Assembly: GCA_026785875.1 (NCBI GenBank)
Contig: JAJAZF010000344.1
Coordinates: 1 to 14,107, forward strand
Length of the DNA: 14,107 nucleotides
Reading direction: 5' to 3'
Origin: Chamaesiphon sp.
GTDB lineage: Bacteria > Cyanobacteriota > Cyanobacteriia > Cyanobacteriales > Chamaesiphonaceae
The translations under genes were made by a program, and so were the position numbers. The notes under the pieces were generated by a model. The model was given only the letters and a program-made list of their open reading frames with translations. It did not search any database and was not told where the DNA came from. Below are positions 7,516 through 13,477 of the stretch, piece after piece. Within the stretch, counting starts at the first letter, position 1. Each line of letters begins with the position of its first letter.

Positions 7516-7543
7516 CCTAAAGCCTAAAACCTAAAACCTAATC
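7516..7543. repeat. Heptanucleotide tandem repeat (CCTAAAA)
   Basis: Four consecutive seven-base units: CCTAAAG (7516-7522), CCTAAAA (7523-7529), CCTAAAA (7530-7536) and CCTAATC (7537-7543). The last unit overlaps the stop codon of the minus-strand gene that ends at 7538. Such short tandem heptamers (STRR type) are common in filamentous cyanobacteria. Confidence 0.75.
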
Positions 7544-10084
7544 GCTGGTTTGGCGGTATTGTTCGATAAAATCTTGGACTATTTGACGATATTCACGCAT
7601 CGTTTCATCTACCCAATTACGATCGTTCCCATTGACATAAATATGTACCAAAGGTTCGCCAGCGTCGGGGAGAATTAACACCCAGCGATCGTCTTGATAA
7701 TTAACTATTTTGACTCCATCTTCGGTATCTAAATATTCTGGTTGATGATTTTCGAGAATGTGCCGCATCAAGCCGCCTTTAGCCGTCCAAGGGCAGCGAA
7801 GGGAATGACTGCGATAAAAGACGCGCGGTAGCTCCGCACGGAGGCTACTGAGCGATCGTTCCTGACGGGTAAGCATTTCGATCAGTTTGGCGATACAGAA
7901 CATCGCATCGAAACCAGGATGAAATTCAGGGAAGATAAAGCCCATTTCACCACTCCCACCGAGGACGACATTCGGCAATTGCTGACAGGCTTCCATCAGT
8001 GCGGTGGGGCTGGCTTTGGTGCGCTTGACTTTGCCGCCATGACGACGGACAATTTGTTCGATCGCACTGGAAACATGGACGGGGACTACTACAGTGCCGC
8101 CAGGATAAGCTGTGAGGATAATTTGCACCATCAGTGCGGTGAGCATATCACCCCGAATTGGCACCCCTTCTTCATCCACGAGAATCAGTTGTTCGCCGTG
8201 AGCGGAGACTTGCACCCCAAATGAGGCTTTGAGAGCGACGACGACGTGTCCGAGTTGGTTGAGTAATACTTCCCGCTCGTTGCTACTCAGGGAGAGCTGA
8301 TTGAGGCTGGCATTGAGTACCACCGCGTCGCAGCCAAATTTTGATAACAGTACGGGGAGGATCGCACCGGAGACGGCATAGACGTAATCGACGACTACTT
8401 TTGTACCTGCATGACGAATGGCATCGATATTGAGTTGTTTTTGGAAGGCAGATTTATAAATTTCCATCCCTTGGGAAAAGCGGTTGACATCACCAATTTC
8501 TTGCACCCGCGCTCGACGCAAATCTTCTTTGAAATAGGCTGATTCGATCTTTTTCTCTTGGGTAGTGGAGATATTGATGCCGCGATCGTCAAAGAATTCG
8601 ATTAAGATGGAATCCATCCGATCGGGATGCAGCCTGACGTGAATCCCGCCGCTCACATCGACTTCATCATGGCGTTGGCGGAGGGAATAGATAATTTTGC
8701 GCGCAACGGGGATAGCGGTAGATTCTAAGTCTTGAATATTAATCCCCACAGACATCAATCCCGCAATGAGCGATCGAGATACCATCCGCGATACATTGCG
8801 CTGATCGCGGGAGACAGTCACCTGAGATCCTGGTTTGAGCGTAGAGCCATAAGCCGCCCCGAGTTTGACGGCAAATTCTGGAGTGATATCAATATTTGCT
8901 AAACCTTGAACGCCCCGTTGAGCGAACAGATTGCGATGAGCGATTTGTCCCCAGATTAGATTAATATTCAATATGGCTAGCGGTTCGATTTCCTTATTCG
9001 GCCATACTCGCACATTTGGGTTGATTTGCGCCTCATCGCCGACATTCGACAGTGCCCCCAAAACTGCCCCTTCCAGCACTTGAGCACCGCGACCGATCCT
9101 CACCCCACGCGCGAGTACACAAGCCCGAAGCTGGGCATCCTCGCCGATAATGCAGCCATTTCCAATAATCGGACGTTTGAGATTTGCCCCGCGACCGATC
9201 GCTACATTATCACCCACGATCGTCTCTGCCGAAATTCTCACCCGCGCCCCGATTTTACAATTGGCACCAATTACCGCTGGTGCCTCAATGTGGGCACTCG
9301 GATCGATATAGGTATTCGCCCCGATCCAAATCCCTGGACTAGTTTCCGGAAATGGCCAATCGAGCTGAACTTTGCCCCGCAGTGCGTCGTATTGAGCTTC
9401 GCGATAGGTGTCGAGTTGACCGATATCGCACCAATAACCATCGGCGATATAGCCATACATCGGCACATCGTGAGTGAGGAGTTGAGGGAATAAATCCTGC
9501 GAAAAATCGGCTTCAGTATCGGGATGGAGGTAGTCGAGGATTTCTGGTTCGAGGATATAAATCCCCGTATTTACCGCATCCGAAAATACTTCACTGGCGG
9601 ATGGTTTTTCTAAAAAGCGACGCACCCGTCGATCTTCATCGAGAATGACTACCCCAAAATCAACGGGGTAGGGAATCTGCGTCAAAATAATTGTAGCTTT
9701 GGCACCCTTACTGCGGTGAAACTCGATCGCTGCTGTGAGATCGATATCGGTAAGACTATCGCCACTAATCACTAAAAATGTCCCGCCGAGAATTTCTTCG
9801 ACATTTTTGACACATCCGGCGGTACCTAATGCGCGTTCTGCTTCGATCGCATAATGAATCTTGACACCAAAATCGCTGCCATCACCAAAATAATTTTGCA
9901 TTACTTCCGGTAAGTAATGCAAGGTAATGATAATTTCGGTAATGTTATGGCGTTTGAGCAAATTGATAATATGCTCGGCGATCGGCCGATCGATCGCTGG
10001 TACCATCGGTTTAGGTAATTCGCACGTCAAAGGTCTCAACCGCGTTCCCGAACCTCCAGCCATCAATACTGCGCGCAGTTGCAT
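7538..10084 (-). CDS. NDP-sugar pyrophosphorylase with degenerate phosphomannomutase domain
   Basis: An 848-residue, three-part protein usually annotated mannose-1-phosphate guanylyltransferase in cyanobacteria. Residues 1-235 are a nucleotidyltransferase with the NTP loop MAGGSGTRLRPLT (8-20), metal-binding D109 (GDS), FLEKP (157-161) and D220 (WCDIG). Residues about 252-365 are a left-handed beta-helix of hexapeptide repeats. Residues about 380-840 resemble an alpha-D-phosphohexomutase. In this part the phosphoserine loop (normally TASHNP) reads SGGIHVRLHP (478-487), and the metal loop (normally DxDxDR) reads SAHGEQL (627-633), so mutase activity is unlikely. The sugar-binding loop GGSGEMGFIFPE (709-720) remains. 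It would make GDP-mannose or a related NDP-sugar for surface polysaccharide or glycan; the exact sugar is not determined. ATG at 10084, no strong ribosome-binding site. Confidence 0.88.
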   Translation of the reverse strand: MQLRAVLMAGGSGTRLRPLTCELPKPMVPAIDRPIAEHIINLLKRHNITEIIITLHYLPEVMQNYFGDGSDFGVKIHYAIEAERALGTAGCVKNVEEILGGTFLVISGDSLTDIDLTAAIEFHRSKGAKATIILTQIPYPVDFGVVILDEDRRVRRFLEKPSASEVFSDAVNTGIYILEPEILDYLHPDTEADFSQDLFPQLLTHDVPMYGYIADGYWCDIGQLDTYREAQYDALRGKVQLDWPFPETSPGIWIGANTYIDPSAHIEAPAVIGANCKIGARVRISAETIVGDNVAIGRGANLKRPIIGNGCIIGEDAQLRACVLARGVRIGRGAQVLEGAVLGALSNVGDEAQINPNVRVWPNKEIEPLAILNINLIWGQIAHRNLFAQRGVQGLANIDITPEFAVKLGAAYGSTLKPGSQVTVSRDQRNVSRMVSRSLIAGLMSVGINIQDLESTAIPVARKIIYSLRQRHDEVDVSGGIHVRLHPDRMDSILIEFFDDRGINISTTQEKKIESAYFKEDLRRARVQEIGDVNRFSQGMEIYKSAFQKQLNIDAIRHAGTKVVVDYVYAVSGAILPVLLSKFGCDAVVLNASLNQLSLSSNEREVLLNQLGHVVVALKASFGVQVSAHGEQLILVDEEGVPIRGDMLTALMVQIILTAYPGGTVVVPVHVSSAIEQIVRRHGGKVKRTKASPTALMEACQQLPNVVLGGSGEMGFIFPEFHPGFDAMFCIAKLIEMLTRQERSLSSLRAELPRVFYRSHSLRCPWTAKGGLMRHILENHQPEYLDTEDGVKIVNYQDDRWVLILPDAGEPLVHIYVNGNDRNWVDETMREYRQIVQDFIEQYRQTSD

Positions 10085-10294
10085 ATCTTTTTTTATAGGG
10101 GCTAATTACCCAATACATCTTAATTGTGATGCTATTTTTGAAGCCTGTGCCTTGGGCGATCGCATAGGTTAATATATCTATCTCAATCGATAATTCAAGG
10201 AATGGAGCTAAAATAGATTATAGATTGTCATATTAGTGCAATTTTACCGCTAATTCTGTAACAACCGTCATTAAGTAAGATTTAGGCAAGAGTT

Positions 10295-10489
10295 ATGAAG
10301 TTCGTTGTCATTGGTTTAGTTGGGGCTTATGGATACGGAGTCTGGAAGTTTTCGCGCAACTTCAATCGGACTAATTATCAACGCACTCTCCCGACTAAAA
10401 TTGTTCTAGCATTGCTATGGCCAGTTTGCTACATCGTCAATGCTTCCTATCGTCAGAATTTCAATCGGGCATTAAAAGGTGGTGATTAG
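10295..10489 (+). CDS. Small membrane protein, conserved in cyanobacteria
   Basis: A 64-residue basic protein of unknown function. It has an N-terminal hydrophobic segment (residues 2-18), a polar basic stretch (WKFSRNFNRTNYQRTLPTK), a second hydrophobic segment (about 35-49, IVLALLWPVCYIVNA), and a tail with the repeated-looking FNR motif (YRQNFNRALKGG). The FNRTN and YRQNFNRALKG segments look familiar from uncharacterised small cyanobacterial proteins. The start is ATG at 10295 after a weak AAGAG. It is divergent from the pyrophosphorylase gene, with about 210 bases between them. Probably a hairpin-like or single-pass membrane protein. Confidence 0.7.
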   Translation: MKFVVIGLVGAYGYGVWKFSRNFNRTNYQRTLPTKIVLALLWPVCYIVNASYRQNFNRALKGGD

Positions 10490-10491
10490 TT

Positions 10492-10524
10492 AATTGATAA
10501 TTGATAATTGATAATTGATAATTG
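10492..10524. repeat. Heptanucleotide tandem repeat (AATTGAT)
   Basis: Four perfect copies of AATTGAT (10492-10519) followed by a partial AATTG (10520-10524), immediately after the stop of the small membrane protein gene. This is a short tandem heptamer (STRR) of a kind common in cyanobacteria, with a unit different from the one at 7516. Confidence 0.85.
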
Positions 10525-10542
10525 GGTTTTTAAGTGGACGCG

Positions 10543-10596
10543 CTAGTAGGGTGGGCAGTGCCGCTGGGCGGGTGCCCCGCCCATTCCACCAGCTAG
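10543..10596. repeat. GC-rich long hairpin, dispersed repeat
   Basis: A perfect 7-bp GC stem, GGGCGGG (10566-10572) and CCCGCCC (10576-10582), with loop TGC lies inside a weaker outer stem, GGTGG (10550-10554) with CCACC (10586-10590). Both are bounded by CTAG at each end (10543-10546 and 10593-10596). Its GC content is far above the flanking AT-rich DNA, and there is no T run, so it looks like an inserted palindromic repeat rather than a terminator. It lies between the small membrane protein gene and moeA. Confidence 0.6.
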
Positions 10597-10714
10597 AGTG
10601 CAGACATCATCTACCCAATCGATAATTGCATCTACCTACTTAATTAAGGATGATGATTTAAAAAATAAATGACTATTACATTAGATAAGTAGCTGAACGC
10701 AAATATTGACTAGC

Positions 10715-11944
10715 ATGATTCCTGTATCTCAAGCCGAAAAGATTATTCTCGATTTAGTAAAACCGCTGAGTGAGACAGAATCGATCGATCTGACTCTCGC
10801 AACAGGGCGAATTTTGGCAACTGAGATCGTCAGTCGGTTGGATTTTCCCCACTGGAACAACTCGGCGATGGATGGCTATGCGGTAAAATTTGCGGATGTA
10901 CGATCGAGTACTTCCAAACATCCAGTTACCCTCGAAGTCGTCGAAGAAATTCCGGCTGGATCTCAACCGCAACGTGAGATTCAATCGGGAGAAGCCGCCA
11001 GAATATTTACAGGTGCGATCGTGCCGATTGGTGCTGATACGATCGTCATGCAGGAGCATACCCAGCGCGTTCAGAAAAATTTCGTCAAAATTCAGGTAAC
11101 GCCGACAGCACGTTCATTCATCCGCCAGCGGGGAGAATATGCGCGAATTGGCGATCCACTCCTAGCTGCTGGTACAGTCTTAAATCCGCCGGAAATAGCG
11201 ATTTTGGCAGCGACAGGGTGCAGCGAAGTTGAAGTTTATCGTCGTCCGCGCGTGGCGATTCTCTCCACTGGCGATGAATTAGTAACACCCGATCGCATCC
11301 TGAAACCAGGACAGATCGTCGATTCCAATCAGTATGCCTTAGCCGCCTTCGTTACTCAAGCTGGAGGTATCCCGATCTGGATCGGAATTGTCCCCGACGA
11401 TCGAGCAAAGTTGACTGCTGCGATGTCTAAAGCGATTGAGTCTGCGGATTTTGTCCTCTCTACTGGCGGTGTCTCTGTCGGCGATTATGACTATGTAGAG
11501 GCGATTCTGGCAGAATTGGGCGGAGATATTCAGATCCGCTCTGTCGCCATCAAACCAGGTAAACCCCTAACGGTGGCTAGATTCGATCGAGGTATTCGTG
11601 TCGTCTATTTCGGACTTCCAGGCAATCCTGCCTCAGCATTAGTCAATTGTTGGCGATTTGTGCGAGCTGCAATTGCCAAACTCTCTGGCTTACCTGAGTC
11701 TCAATGGCAACCGAATTCGATCGCAGCAACAACCACCCAAGATTTAACCGCTGACGGGAACCGAGAAACTTATCTCTGGGGTAAATTGGAGCTAATCGCG
11801 GGAAAATATCATTTTAGTCTCGCTGGTGGCAGCCAGAGTTCGGCAAACTTAATTAATCTCGCAGGTACCAATGCCTTGGCGATCGTCCCAATTGATGTCA
11901 ATCTGATTACTGCTGGAGGCGCAGTGCAAGTGTTGGTGCTTTAG
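10715..11944 (+). CDS. moeA: Molybdopterin molybdenumtransferase MoeA
   Basis: Cytosolic enzyme of the last step of molybdenum cofactor synthesis: it inserts molybdate into adenylylated molybdopterin. The start used is ATG at 10715, giving 409 residues beginning MIPVSQAEKIIL, the usual family N-terminus; a TTG nine bases upstream is also in frame. Family motifs in order are NNSAMDGYAV, GEAARIFTGAIVP-GADTIVMQEH, STGDELV, GQIVDSN, LSTGGVSVGDYD, KPGKP and FGLPGNPASALV. All major catalytic motifs are intact. No other molybdenum cofactor gene is in the window, and the gene seems monocistronic, closed by the terminator at 11963. Confidence 0.96.
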   Translation: MIPVSQAEKIILDLVKPLSETESIDLTLATGRILATEIVSRLDFPHWNNSAMDGYAVKFADVRSSTSKHPVTLEVVEEIPAGSQPQREIQSGEAARIFTGAIVPIGADTIVMQEHTQRVQKNFVKIQVTPTARSFIRQRGEYARIGDPLLAAGTVLNPPEIAILAATGCSEVEVYRRPRVAILSTGDELVTPDRILKPGQIVDSNQYALAAFVTQAGGIPIWIGIVPDDRAKLTAAMSKAIESADFVLSTGGVSVGDYDYVEAILAELGGDIQIRSVAIKPGKPLTVARFDRGIRVVYFGLPGNPASALVNCWRFVRAAIAKLSGLPESQWQPNSIAATTTQDLTADGNRETYLWGKLELIAGKYHFSLAGGSQSSANLINLAGTNALAIVPIDVNLITAGGAVQVLVL

Positions 11945-11962
11945 TCTGTAGGGCTAGATCTG

Positions 11963-11991
11963 AAAAATCCCCAGCGAGTGGGGATTTTTTT
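11963..11991. terminator. Bidirectional intrinsic terminator, moeA / petE
   Basis: AAAAATCCCCA (11963-11973) and TGGGGATTTTT (11979-11989) form a perfect 11-bp stem with loop GCGAG, continued by two more T. Because the stem starts with A5 and ends with T5, it has a T run on both strands. It lies 18 bases after the moeA stop and 25 bases after the convergent petE stop, so it probably ends both transcripts. Confidence 0.92.
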
Positions 11992-12016
11992 AACATAGAA
12001 GCCAAAAACTTAGATT

Positions 12017-12400
12017 CTATTGAACGATTACTTTACCACCCATACCAGCACCGCGATGAGGTTCGCAGTAGAAAGGATATACCCCAGCAGCAGTGTCGGC
12101 TGGGAAAGTTGTTTCGTAAGATTCACCAGGAGTAAACATTAACTTTTTGTGAGATAGCTGGGTAGCAATCTCGCCTACTTTACTGTCAAATACAGCATTG
12201 TGAGGGGATAGCTTGTTGTTGACCCATTTCACTGTATCACCTGGCTTGACTGTAATAGTTGATGGTTCAAATACCAGCATTCCTTTATCGGAACCCATTT
12301 TGACGGTAAAAGTCTCTGCGGATGCTGGATCGACTGCCATGAAGCAGCTAGCAACAACCAGCAGAAGCATTGACAATACTAAACCCAATTTCTTGAACAT
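12017..12400 (-). CDS. petE: Plastocyanin precursor
   Basis: Type 1 copper protein of the thylakoid lumen that carries electrons from cytochrome b6f to photosystem I. The start chosen is ATG at 12400 (127 residues), preceded by AAGGA about ten bases upstream; a frame from 12424 would add nine residues without that signal. Residues 1-28 are a signal peptide (MFKKLG basic end, hydrophobic core, cut after A-S-A). The mature protein has 99 residues with copper ligands H39 (SPHN), C84, H87 and M92 (YCEPHRGAGM). It ends in GGKVIVQ. It is likely a stand-alone gene, convergent with moeA. I could not identify a convincing promoter in the region upstream. Confidence 0.97.
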   Translation of the reverse strand: MFKKLGLVLSMLLLVVASCFMAVDPASAETFTVKMGSDKGMLVFEPSTITVKPGDTVKWVNNKLSPHNAVFDSKVGEIATQLSHKKLMFTPGESYETTFPADTAAGVYPFYCEPHRGAGMGGKVIVQ

Positions 12401-12748
12401 TGTTTGTTTTCCTTGTACTGACATCGCTTCCTAGAATGCCCCCCAACTGAAAAAGTTTGCTAAGAACTCCACAATTTTTTCGAGCGATCGAACATCTAGC
12501 AAGAAGACATTTAAAATTTTAGAGACTGAGTAATTATTTTTACTCTCTAAATTATTTTACTATAAAATTTTGCTAGTTTGACAGGTCGTCTTTTGACAAT
12601 CTGCACTAAATAGGTGTGAATCTGGCTAATATTTGCAGCAAGTGAGGAAAACCAGACATTAGAGGTAGTTTCAACTTCTTTATATTTCGCCTGAATCCGC
12701 GACTGACGATCTGCTGGATGTATCCCTTTCCTGAAGTGCCTGTACTTA

Positions 12749-12775
12749 CTCCCTACGGCAGGCTACGCCAACAGA
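12749..12775. repeat. Dispersed cyanobacterial repeat (GGCTACGCCAAC core)
   Basis: TCCCTACGGCAGGCTACGCCAACAGAC resembles the short dispersed repeats seen in many cyanobacterial genomes. Its 12-base core GGCTACGCCAAC differs by one base from the copy at 5875-5886. It lies beside the perfect palindrome at 12788. Confidence 0.55.
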
Positions 12776-12787
12776 CCTGGGGATGTA

Positions 12788-12819
12788 CGCGCTAAGGCGA
12801 CTAAAGTCGCCTTAGCGCG
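12788..12819. repeat. Perfect 15-bp inverted repeat
   Basis: CGCGCTAAGGCGACT (12788-12802) is followed by AA and then by its exact complement (12805-12819). A 15-bp perfect stem is far beyond chance. The core GGCGACTAAAGTCGCC is familiar from palindromic dispersed repeats in cyanobacteria. No T run follows, so it is not a standard terminator. Confidence 0.85.
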
Positions 12820-12944
12820 ATTCCACGGCCGCCAACTGGTCGGCTAGCCTACCAATAGCCGTATGCGCTTAACAATTCTTTTCCAATTAGTTGAAATCTG
12901 TGCCATTTCTTGTTAGAATATTATGATAAGCAACACCGTAACAT

Positions 12945-12963
12945 CTAAACTAATTTAGTTTAG
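12945..12963. repeat. AT-rich palindrome
   Basis: CTAAACTAA-T-TTAGTTTAG is a perfect nine-base inverted repeat around a single central base. It lies just upstream of the tnpB relic. It may be a terminator remnant or an element boundary; nothing more can be said. Confidence 0.5.
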
Positions 12964-13030
12964 AGCGGAAGCAAACCTAACGGTTTTGTCGTTGTGAAAG
13001 ACCAAACATTTTCGTTTGATTGTCAGTTGA

Positions 13031-13129
13031 ATCAGTACGATGGGGCACATCGGAACTTCTGTACTAAGTACAGAAAACGCTTCTGGAGATCTGGCCTCTA
13101 TTCTTGTTGGTGCAAACCTGCTTGGGTAA
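13031..13129 (+). pseudogene. tnpB: IS200/IS605-type TnpB transposase, C-terminal relic
   Basis: Thirty-two codons read as the characteristic C-terminal tail of cyanobacterial TnpB proteins (OrfB of IS200/IS605, IS1341-like). The tail runs T-M-G-H-I-G-T-S, then NASGDLASILVGANLL, then a stop at 13127. The frame is blocked upstream by TGA at 13028, and no zinc-finger (CxxC) or RuvC motif can be found in the roughly 100 bases before it. Only the tail survives. It is followed by the element's right-end hairpin, which supports the identification. Full-length TnpB is about 370-420 residues. It is not functional as a protein. Confidence 0.65.
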
Positions 13130-13147
13130 GTTAGATCGCTGAAAGAA

Positions 13148-13213
13148 GAATCCCCTCGCCTACGCGATATGTCGCGCAAGCAACATCAGCGAAACGATGG
13201 GGAGTGTCAAACT
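13148..13213 (+). mobile_element. IS200/IS605-type right end (omega-RNA 3' hairpin) with inserted repeat
   Basis: GAATCCCCTCG (13148-13158) pairs with CGATGGGGA (13195-13203) and is followed by GTGTCAA, a pattern I recognise from the right ends of cyanobacterial tnpB elements, where the 3' part of the omega RNA is encoded. The hairpin loop is usually short. Here it holds about 36 bases that include a separate small palindrome, CGCGA-TATG-TCGCG (13162-13175), so a second repeat seems to have landed in the loop. The exact junction with flanking DNA is near 13211-13213. The matching left end was not found. Confidence 0.55.
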
Positions 13214-13413
13214 TACCGATTTGTATCTGGGGAGTTGCTTGGTGCTGTAGTGTGATAAGTACACTGTTATTTGTACCGATATTGCGCGTAATTGGCTATT
13301 TTACCCATTTCATCGAGCATCAGACGATCGCCTTAACAACTTTGGGCGGTTTATCGATCGGGTTAATTACTACTGTATATCCACAGCGGCGGTCAGCATT
13401 TTCTAGTCAAATT

Positions 13414-13437
13414 AAATCCCCACTTGTTGGGGATTTT
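13414..13437. terminator. Intrinsic terminator downstream of dgt
   Basis: AAATCCCCA (13414-13422) and TGGGGATTT (13428-13436) form a perfect 9-bp stem with loop CTTGT. It lies 41 bases beyond the dgt stop. A run of four T follows on the plus strand and three T on the minus strand. The stem is identical to the inner 9 bp of the moeA/petE terminator. It probably ends dgt transcripts and perhaps plus-strand transcripts from the IS relic. Confidence 0.75.
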
Positions 13438-13477
13438 GACTTTTATATAGTAATGTTTTTCCCTTTAGTCGATCGAA

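Larger units (their letters stand above)
12401..13477. other. Gene-poor region: repeats and IS relic
   Basis: About 1.08 kb with no intact gene. From left to right it holds the petE upstream region (12401-12560), an unexplained start-less open stretch on the minus strand (12550-12762), a repeat cluster (12749-12850), AT-rich DNA with an imperfect palindrome (12945-12963), the 3' end of a tnpB transposase relic with its right-end hairpin (13031-13213), and a terminator (13414-13437). The two 70-100-codon frames here (minus 12955-13179 and plus 13204-13506) are better explained as readings of the relic and flanking DNA. Confidence 0.7.

Noticed and set aside
9026..9493. 155-codon plus-strand frame opposite the pyrophosphorylase gene
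   Set aside because: It is antisense to the hexapeptide-repeat region, which is periodic and GC-biased and easily leaves long open antisense frames. No family pattern is visible.
10706..10714. TTG start giving three extra residues on MoeA
   Set aside because: The ATG at 10715 gives the usual family N-terminus, and neither start has a ribosome-binding site.
11963..12400. Functional link between moeA and petE through copper
   Set aside because: Copper has a role in molybdenum cofactor maturation, but the genes are convergent, share only a terminator, and nothing else in the sequence ties them together.
12401..12424. Upstream ATG adding eight residues to plastocyanin
   Set aside because: The extension contains the AAGGA that fits as ribosome-binding site for the ATG at 12400, and the shorter form begins with a standard signal peptide.
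12955..13179. 74-codon minus-strand frame
   Set aside because: It is antisense to the recognisable TnpB C-terminal tail on the plus strand and includes part of the right-end hairpin, so it is a shadow of the IS relic.
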